Shown here in pieces: positions 1 to 3,290 of a stretch of DNA of 5,334 bases. Below the pieces are notes generated by a model. That model made no database searches. It was given only the letters and a program-made list of their open reading frames with translations, and was not told where the DNA came from. Source of the stretch: Bacillota bacterium (lineage in GTDB: Bacteria > Bacillota > Desulfitobacteriia > Desulfitobacteriales > JAJXUE01); NCBI GenBank assembly GCA_021786555.1, contig JAJYNB010000413.1:1-5334 (forward strand). Direction: 5' to 3'. Position 1 is the first letter of the stretch. Every line of letters starts with the position of its first letter. The position numbers and the translations under genes are program-made.

Positions 1-796
1 TACGTTCTATATCGTTGGGGTCGATTCCGTCAATAATATCGACCTCCCCCGCCAACAGCTTATTGGCCCTGACAGAGTTTTCCTTCACCACCTGGAACAT
101 GACAGTGTCGATTTTCGGTTTGCCCCTCCAGTAGTCCTTGTTGGCCTTAAGCACGATTTTATCGTCTTTGTCCCACTTGTCAAAGACGTAGGGTCCTGTT
201 CCCACCGGGTGCTGGCCAAAGTCTTTGCCCCATTTCTTAACAGCCTCGGGGCTGACAATAGGAGCCGTGAGAACCATGGCCAGATTGAGCAGGAAAGGCG
301 CATAGGGATACTTCAGGCTAAATTTGACCGTGTTGTCGTCCACCACTGTAACTTTGTCAACCATGCCAAAGGAAAAGTCAGCATAGGGCATATCTGCTGT
401 CTGATTAGGGGGAAGCTGACGTTCGATGCTGAACTTGACCGCCTCGGCGTTAAATGGCGTACCGTCGTGGAACTTTACTCCCTGGCGCAGCTTAAAGGTC
501 CATTCCTTGCCGTCGCTGCTTGTACTCCATTCTGTAGCCAGGCCCGGCTCAATTTCCGTGGAACCAGCTTTGTACTGGACCAAATTGTCATAAATATTGC
601 CAATGGGTTTTGCCGATTCGCCGTCCTCCACCAGGATGGGATCCAGGCTCATGGCATCTGCCCCCCGGGCATAGATCAGGACTTTTTCTTTTGGTTCCTT
701 TACATCCCCGGTTGTTTTGCCCGAATTGCAGCCTGACAGGAACAGCGAGCCGGTAAATGCCAGCAGCAAAAGCAGGGCTACCCCTTTTCCCTTCAT
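1..796 (-). CDS. ABC transporter substrate-binding lipoprotein, family 5 (oligo/dipeptide type), 3' end outside window
   Basis: This is the extracellular solute-binding subunit of a peptide-type ABC importer (SBP_bac_5, the DppA/OppA/nickel-binding superfamily). Only the first 265 residues are in the window; family members are usually 500-560 aa, so about half is missing beyond the left edge, with no internal stop. A lipoprotein signal is visible: basic MKGKG, a hydrophobic stretch at residues 6-20, then the lipobox LSGC with the lipidated Cys at 23. The mature part has the family signature around residues 97-127 (GKEWTFKLRQGVKFHDGTPF followed by NAEAVKFSIER), then HPVGTGPYVF at about 197-205 and NKDYWRGKPKID at 219-230, all classic for this family. 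The ATG at 796 is chosen because GGGAGG lies 9 nt upstream. Substrate cannot be read from this part; peptides are the default, and nickel or glutathione are alternatives. Tandem terminators separate it from the zinc-ribbon gene, so it probably starts its own transcript; any permease and ATPase genes would follow to the left. Confidence 0.93.
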   Translation of the reverse strand, partial: MKGKGVALLLLLAFTGSLFLSGCNSGKTTGDVKEPKEKVLIYARGADAMSLDPILVEDGESAKPIGNIYDNLVQYKAGSTEIEPGLATEWSTSSDGKEWTFKLRQGVKFHDGTPFNAEAVKFSIERQLPPNQTADMPYADFSFGMVDKVTVVDDNTVKFSLKYPYAPFLLNLAMVLTAPIVSPEAVKKWGKDFGQHPVGTGPYVFDKWDKDDKIVLKANKDYWRGKPKIDTVMFQVVKENSVRANKLLAGEVDIIDGIDPNDIER

Positions 797-805
797 GCTT
801 ACAAA

Positions 806-811
806 CCTCCC
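806..811 (-). promoter_or_regulatory. Ribosome binding site of the substrate-binding protein gene
   Basis: The minus strand reads GGGAGG, followed by a 9-nt spacer to the ATG at 796. This strong Shine-Dalgarno match fixes the start that also gives a perfect lipoprotein signal peptide. Confidence 0.8.
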
Positions 812-819
812 TTTCCGAC

Positions 820-842
820 GAGCGCCTTTTGGAGATGCGCTC
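820..842 (-). promoter_or_regulatory. Small inverted repeat in the leader of the substrate-binding protein gene
   Basis: GAGCGC (820-825) and GCGCTC (837-842) form a 6-bp perfect inverted repeat with an 11-nt loop, ending about 9 nt upstream of the GGGAGG ribosome binding site. It has no T-run, so it is not a terminator. It could be an operator or a leader hairpin affecting translation. I saw no convincing sigma-A promoter between it and the DnaA-box cluster, only weak -10-like sequences, so the transcription start is undefined. Confidence 0.3.
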
Positions 843-962
843 CTATAATTGGAAAATTTTGTTCTAACATCCTATGAGTATTCTGTGACTGCATCCAGGA
901 TTCCTTCCAAATGATGGTAGTACAAAGGTCCCTTATTTCGACATCATTTTTGCCCTTTTACT

Positions 963-1045
963 TGTGGATATGGGGATATGTTCCTGTGGATAATGTGGAT
1001 AAGTATGTTAATAACTACTAAAAACGCCACTTCTTCTGTGGATAA
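963..1045 (-). promoter_or_regulatory. Cluster of DnaA boxes (three perfect, one near-perfect)
   Basis: Four copies of the consensus DnaA box TTATCCACA lie on the minus strand within 83 bp, read on the plus strand as TGTGGATAA at 985-993, 994-1002 and 1037-1045. A one-mismatch copy, TGTGGATAT, is at 963-971. Two boxes are directly abutting and all have the same orientation. The surrounding 797-1062 stretch is AT-rich and has no supportable gene. Known roles of such clusters are an origin of replication or a DnaA-titrating/regulatory cluster outside oriC, as known in Bacillus subtilis. No dnaA, dnaN, gyr, rpmH or parAB gene is visible here, so a non-origin cluster or DnaA control of the downstream transporter gene is the more cautious reading. 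The role is inference; the boxes are seen directly. Confidence 0.7.
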
Positions 1046-1062
1046 TCTCGTAAATCCATCAG

Positions 1063-1089
1063 AAAAAATCAGGCGTGCTGTCGCACGCC
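1063..1089 (-). terminator. Second (distal) rho-independent terminator of the zinc-ribbon gene
   Basis: GGCGTGC (1072-1078) and GCACGCC (1083-1089) form a perfect 7-bp GC-rich stem with a 4-nt loop. In minus-strand transcription the stem is followed by TGATTTTTT (T-run at 1068-1063). It acts as a back-up behind the stronger hairpin at 1094-1122. Confidence 0.7.
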
Positions 1090-1091
1090 GC

Positions 1092-1122
1092 AAAAAGGCC
1101 CGCAGCTTGGCTGCGGGCCTTT
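1092..1122 (-). terminator. Strong rho-independent terminator after the zinc-ribbon gene, probably bidirectional
   Basis: A perfect 13-bp inverted repeat (1094-1106 with 1110-1122, core GGCCCGCAGC/GCTGCGGGCC) has a 3-nt loop. On the minus strand it ends in TTTTT, about 28 nt after the zinc-ribbon stop codon. On the plus strand it is followed by TTTATTTTCG, so it should also stop transcription in the other direction. Confidence 0.9.
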
Positions 1123-1149
1123 ATTTTCGTTGTTTCGTTTATATTGCTT

Positions 1150-1449
1150 TTACTCAGAACCCAAACGGTGTTTGGCAAAGCATTCCCGGCAGTAGACTGG
1201 CCGATTTGAAACAGGTTTAAACGGGACTTCCGTCTCAACCCCGCAGTCTGCGCAAATAGCAGTGTGGAGTTCCCGAGGCGGACGAGTACCTGTTGCGGTG
1301 TTCCTGGCTGCCTTACGGGCATTGCGGCATTCCCTGCACCGGGTGGGTTCGTTTTCAAACCCTTTTTCGGCGTAGAAAGCTTGCTCACCGGCTGTGAAAA
1401 TAAAGGTGTTTCCACAGTCCTTACAGATTAACTCTTTGTCTTGGAACAT
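1150..1449 (-). CDS. Double zinc-ribbon protein (99 aa), function unknown
   Basis: This small soluble protein has two four-cysteine metal sites. The first is CKDC at residues 9-12 with CREC at 38-41, and includes the stretch FTAGEQAFYAEKGF at 18-31, typical of the 'probable zinc-ribbon' family (zf-trcl type) common in Firmicutes and Chloroflexi. The second is CADC at 66-69 with CREC at 87-90, followed by a short basic tail. The two halves are joined by an Arg/Thr-rich linker (about 42-62). Both sites are intact and should bind structural zinc. Nucleic-acid or ribosome association is a guess; no catalytic residues are seen. The ATG at 1449 is preferred over an in-frame GTG at 1464 because GAGGGG sits 7 nt before the ATG and overlaps the GTG; family members also start at MFQDKEL-like sequences. 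The gene follows a promoter and a structured leader, and ends before two terminators, so it is probably the only protein product of its transcript. Confidence 0.85.
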   Translation of the reverse strand: MFQDKELICKDCGNTFIFTAGEQAFYAEKGFENEPTRCRECRNARKAARNTATGTRPPRELHTAICADCGVETEVPFKPVSNRPVYCRECFAKHRLGSE

Positions 1450-1450
1450 C

Positions 1451-1465
1451 AGTGATCCCCTCACT
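1451..1465 (-). promoter_or_regulatory. Ribosome binding site of the zinc-ribbon gene, displayed in a small hairpin
   Basis: The minus strand reads AGTGA-GGGGA-TCACT, a 5-bp stem whose loop is the core of the Shine-Dalgarno sequence GAGGGG (1462-1457), 7 nt from the ATG. An upstream ATCCC (1481-1477) can also pair with GGGAT (1459-1455). The ribosome binding site could therefore be occluded by either of two short helices. The SD function is clear; the regulatory role is inference. Confidence 0.55.
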
Positions 1466-1478
1466 TTTCAGACTTTGG

Positions 1479-1618
1479 GATGGGTTTGCTTAGGCTAAAA
1501 GTAGAAAAATCCGACCAAAAAGCAGTTCGGGCCTTTCGGTCGAATTTACTGCGGCAACTTTTTCTTCGAGAGGCGGTTAGTTTAATGCTGTGTGATCCTG
1601 CCTAAGCAAGCATCTTAT
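1479..1618 (-). ncRNA. Candidate structured RNA or 5' leader between comF and the zinc-ribbon gene (possible raiA-type RNA)
   Basis: The minus-strand RNA would start near 1618, about 6 nt after a TATAAT box. It is closed by a perfect 10-bp helix, TTGCTTAGGC (1609-1600) with GCCTAAGCAA (1495-1486), that can extend outward by GATG (1614-1611) with CATC (1482-1479). Inside, GCAG and CTGC (about 1552-1522) bracket a hairpin capped by CC-GAAA-GG, a GNRA tetraloop. Flanking A5 and U5 runs can add more helix. The GNRA loop appears only on the minus strand, agreeing with the promoter direction. No T-run follows the closing helix, so transcription probably continues into the zinc-ribbon gene, or the RNA is processed. 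I did not recognise a known riboswitch core. raiA-motif RNAs are known next to comFC genes in Firmicutes, so that family is the leading candidate by position only; a 6S-like RNA or a new leader are alternatives. Confidence 0.5.
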
Positions 1619-1623
1619 GCTTT

Positions 1624-1652
1624 ATTATATACAGGAAGATTATCCCGTGCAA
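1624..1652 (-). promoter_or_regulatory. Sigma-A-type promoter for the structured RNA and zinc-ribbon gene
   Basis: The minus strand carries TTGCAC (1652-1647), a 17-nt spacer and a perfect TATAAT (1629-1624). The -35 has three of six consensus bases, but the -10 and spacing are ideal. It begins 4 nt after the comF stop codon and directs transcription into the inverted-repeat RNA, which starts within a few bases of the expected +1. Confidence 0.7.
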
Positions 1653-1656
1653 GCAT

Positions 1657-2409
1657 CTAGGAAAAAATATCCGTACCCCTGGCGCCCTGCCTGCCTGCCG
1701 CGACACAGACGGCCTGTAAGCCCACGGGGCCCGCTTGCCTAAGAACAGCGCCGCACGCCTCCAGGGTGGAACCGGTAGTGATAATGTCATCAACCAGCAA
1801 GACCTTTTTGCCCCGGACCCTGCCCTCCGCAGCCAGCCGAAAAGCCCCGTCCAGATTGGCAAGCCTGTCACTCCGGCCGAGGTTGGACTGAGGTTGGGTA
1901 ATAGCTGAACGCTGCAGAATCCTGTGATCAAGTTCCACCTGCCAGTCCTTTGCCAGAGACTCCGCCAGCAGCATCGCCTGGTTATACCCTCGCTGCCTTA
2001 GCCTGCTTGGGTGGAGGGGAACCGGTATTACCAGGTCAGGCCTATCCGCTTCCGTTCCGGGCCCTGCCAGCAAAAGCCCCGCAAGGAACCTGCCAGCCCT
2101 CTTGTCCCCATGGTATTTAAACCGATGCAGGGCCTCCCTCAGGCTGCCTTCATAAGCTGCGAGGGCCCATACCCGGTCGGGAAAGCCGCTGCCGCGGGAA
2201 CCGCAGTCATTACAAGGTCCGGCTTCACTCAGAAACTTACCACAACGCCGGCAGGCGGTTCGCTCGCGGTAATCGTTGAGAATCCTCCCGCTGCAGGAAC
2301 AGTCATAAGCGCCGCACAAAGGGCACCCGGCCGACCTGGGGTAAAGCAGGTCCAAGCCTCGGGCTGCCCATTGTTCAATCTGAGATATATACCTGCCAAA
2401 CCTGTGCAT
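1657..2409 (-). CDS. comF: ComF family protein (competence / phosphoribosyltransferase-like)
   Basis: ComF (ComFC) is a cytosolic protein needed in naturally competent bacteria for handling incoming single-stranded DNA, but it is also conserved in species not known to be competent. The 250-aa product is full length. An N-terminal zinc finger is rich in cysteines (C29, C32, C37, C39, C53, C56, C66, C69, with CPLCG, CRRCGKFL and CNDCG). A type I phosphoribosyltransferase domain follows, with IPVPLHPSRLRQRGYNQA at 128-145, TQPQSNLGRSDRLANL at 171-186 and the PRPP loop VLLVDDIITTGST at 203-215. All are family hallmarks and intact. I chose the ATG at 2409, because GGGGAG (2424-2419) lies 9 nt upstream; the in-frame ATG at 2418 (three residues longer) directly abuts that sequence and leaves no spacer. 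It is preceded by repeats and the previous unit's terminator, so it likely has its own, unidentified promoter. No comFA neighbour is visible upstream. Confidence 0.95.
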   Translation of the reverse strand: MHRFGRYISQIEQWAARGLDLLYPRSAGCPLCGAYDCSCSGRILNDYRERTACRRCGKFLSEAGPCNDCGSRGSGFPDRVWALAAYEGSLREALHRFKYHGDKRAGRFLAGLLLAGPGTEADRPDLVIPVPLHPSRLRQRGYNQAMLLAESLAKDWQVELDHRILQRSAITQPQSNLGRSDRLANLDGAFRLAAEGRVRGKKVLLVDDIITTGSTLEACGAVLRQAGPVGLQAVCVAAGRQGARGTDIFS

Positions 2410-2418
2410 ACCACCCAT

Positions 2419-2424
2419 CTCCCC
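2419..2424 (-). promoter_or_regulatory. Ribosome binding site deciding the comF start
   Basis: The minus strand reads GGGGAG, ending directly before the upstream ATG (2418) but 9 nt before the ATG at 2409. The spacing favours the shorter form. Confidence 0.6.
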
Positions 2425-2449
2425 AATAAAATAGGGTTGCTTCTCAGGT

Positions 2450-2479
2450 ATTCAGAATTCAGTAGTCAGAATTCAGAAT
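2450..2479. repeat. Degenerate 7-bp repeat array, left arm
   Basis: The plus strand shows four units of a heptad related to TTCAGAA (2451-2457, 2458-2464, 2465-2471, 2472-2478). This is the reverse complement of the CTGAnTn heptads at 2583-2630, so the two arrays form inverted arms around the 103-bp gene fragment between them. It overlaps the tail of the truncated reading frame and lies just upstream of comF. Confidence 0.7.
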
Positions 2480-2581
2480 GCCCCTCGGAAACGCCCCGGA
2501 TAGACGATAAACCGCAAGTACGAACAAGTGCGCCTTCTGCCATACCAGTAAGTCTTCAAATGTTTTCGCCGGTTCTCTCAT
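2459..2581 (-). pseudogene. Truncated four-helix-bundle protein (23S rRNA intervening-sequence protein family)
   Basis: From ATG 2581 the frame encodes 40 residues, of which about the first 34 resemble the N-terminus of the S23/IVP four-helix-bundle family: KTFEDLLVWQKAHLFVLAVY then RLSGAFPRG. The FEDLLVWQKAH motif and the ...VYRL..FP end of helix 1 are typical. Complete members are around 120 aa and continue with a second helix (usually SQIRRAAVSIPANIAEG-like). Here the match stops at FPRG, and the frame runs into heptad repeats and ends after ILNSDY. It is therefore a 3'-truncated remnant. The frame is also open upstream to 2647 through the other repeat array, where it spells a low-complexity SGVRSQE-like sequence; I regard that as non-coding. 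No ribosome binding site is evident. Function is most likely lost. The family assignment is by recognition of the motif, not a search. Confidence 0.65.
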
Positions 2582-2582
2582 T

Positions 2583-2629
<47 letters not shown>

Positions 2630-2630
<1 letters not shown>

Positions 2631-2665
2631 AAAAAAGAAGCCCACAAGTTAACGTGGTCTTCTTC
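2630..2665 (-). terminator. Rho-independent terminator after the GT-like gene
   Basis: On the minus strand an 11-bp stem with one mismatch (AAGAAGACCAC with GTGGGCTTCTT, 8-nt loop containing GTTAAC) is followed by seven T (2636-2630). It lies a few bases after the stop codon of the gene at 2671 and marks the end of the surface-glycan transcription unit. Confidence 0.85.
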
Positions 2666-2670
2666 GCGCC

Positions 2671-3096
2671 TTAGGTAGAAAATTCCTGCCGGACAGCCTT
2701 GCCCAGCATTTCCGCTCCTGTCCGCGGGTGCCAGTCAGAGTTAAACTCTATTATTACGTGCGGCCCCCTGCCCTCGTCAAGGGCGTAATCCAGTGTCAGG
2801 GAGGGGTAGCGGCCAGCCAGGCGCTGCAGGATTTCCATCGTCTGATCCACCGAGCCTGCATCCAGTATCACCAAACGGTGGGGCCTGCCCAGTCTCCGGC
2901 TCAACCGGACACACTCCCGCACCAGTCCTTCGATTTTCTCCTCCACATCCCGGACCTTGACCACCAAGAAAACTTCATTCTCCGGCAGCCTGGCCACAGC
3001 CTGGCCGGGCACAACCCAAAACCGATCCTTCAGGTTAAAATACACCAGGCAGCCCAAGCCATAAGCCGCAAATACGTATAACAGAACGCTCAGCAC
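2671..3096 (-). CDS. Small membrane-anchored glycosyltransferase-like protein (GT-A N-terminal half only)
   Basis: The 141-aa product has an N-terminal hydrophobic segment (residues 2-20) that could anchor it in the membrane, a short basic/aromatic linker, then a domain resembling the first part of family 2 glycosyltransferases. FLVVKVRDVEEKIEGLVREC (43-62) matches the usual first strand and helix (V..RNEE..I...L). RLVILDAGSVDQTMEIL (74-90) matches the nucleotide-sugar-binding D-x-GS-x-D-x-T element, with LDAGSVDQT in place of DDGSTDGT. The protein then ends within 50 residues, lacking the DxD metal site and acceptor half of an active enzyme, so catalysis is doubtful. The GTG start at 3096 is chosen for GGAGGG 6 nt upstream. 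An in-frame ATG-type extension to 3219 would run through a REP-like repeat and has no such site. It follows the O-antigen ligase gene in the same direction, suggesting a role in surface glycan assembly. It could be an accessory protein of unknown function. Confidence 0.62.
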   Translation of the reverse strand: MLSVLLYVFAAYGLGCLVYFNLKDRFWVVPGQAVARLPENEVFLVVKVRDVEEKIEGLVRECVRLSRRLGRPHRLVILDAGSVDQTMEILQRLAGRYPSLTLDYALDEGRGPHVIIEFNSDWHPRTGAEMLGKAVRQEFST

Positions 3097-3102
3097 AGCC
3101 TT

Positions 3103-3108
3103 CCCTCC
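3103..3108 (-). promoter_or_regulatory. Ribosome binding site deciding the GTG start of the GT-like gene
   Basis: The minus strand reads GGAGGG, followed by AAGGCT and GTG at 3096. This near-ideal site and spacing support translation from GTG 3096 rather than from the far upstream in-frame codon near 3219. Confidence 0.7.
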
Positions 3109-3212
3109 CCCGGACCCTACTAACAAGGTTATGCTGAGCTCCCGCTTTGGGTTCCAAAACCGGCCGCCGGGACTACCAGGCAAATCGTTTGTGTTAAGTC
3201 TGTCTGCACAAC

Positions 3213-3243
3213 GAGTCACCCAAGGACCGTCCCCAAGTGACTC
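3213..3243. repeat. REP-like palindromic unit 1
   Basis: The 31-bp unit is bounded by GAGTCA and TGACTC in inverted orientation, with a core containing GGACCGTCCCC. It shares ACCGTCCCCAAGTGACTCA with unit 2, 37 bp away. It sits between the GT-like gene and the ligase gene. GGGGACGGT cores flanked by short palindromes are familiar from REP elements linked to REP-associated tyrosine transposases (RAYT, IS200/IS605-like Y1 enzymes); the transposase itself is not in this window. Confidence 0.75.
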
Positions 3244-3247
3244 AAAA

Positions 3248-3282
3248 GTGAGTCAAGAGAGAACCGTCCCCAAGTGACTCAC
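3248..3282. repeat. REP-like palindromic unit 2
   Basis: The second copy is bounded by GTGAGTCA (3248-3255) and TGACTCAC (3275-3282), an 8-bp perfect inverted repeat, with core GAGAGAACCGTCCCC. It begins 9 bp after the stop codon of the ligase gene. On the minus strand the hairpin is followed by TTTT, so it may also attenuate or stabilise the ligase transcript. The divergent part of the core (AGAGAGAA against CCCAAGGA in unit 1) lies next to the left palindrome arm. Confidence 0.75.
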
Positions 3283-3290
3283 TCCTTGTA

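Noticed and set aside
209..736. Plus-strand open frame of 175 codons
   Set aside because: It lies antisense inside the substrate-binding protein gene, has no family resemblance or ribosome binding site, and the minus-strand frame has clear family motifs.
963..1045. Firm call of a chromosomal origin of replication
   Set aside because: The DnaA boxes are real, but no dnaA, dnaN or other origin-linked gene is visible and strand bias cannot be judged in one window; only a box cluster is supported.
978..1220. Plus-strand frame of 80 codons across the DnaA boxes and terminators
   Set aside because: It runs through the DnaA-box repeats and both terminator hairpins into the antisense of the zinc-ribbon gene; it has no plausible protein content.
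1450..1464. Upstream GTG start for the zinc-ribbon protein
   Set aside because: The GTG overlaps the GAGGGG ribosome binding site of the ATG at 1449 and has no site of its own; the family starts at the MFQDKEL-like position.
1479..1618. Known riboswitch class (c-di-GMP, cobalamin, SAM, TPP, T-box)
   Set aside because: None of the conserved cores of these classes that I could recall was found on either strand, so no class was assigned.
3097..3219. 41-residue N-terminal extension of the GT-like protein
   Set aside because: It reads through REP-like DNA and non-conserved sequence, has no ribosome binding site near its start, and GTG 3096 has an excellent one.
3213..3282. CRISPR repeats or transposon ends
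   Set aside because: There are only two short palindromic units 37 bp apart, with no spacer structure, and no transposase gene between or beside them; a REP-like element fits better.
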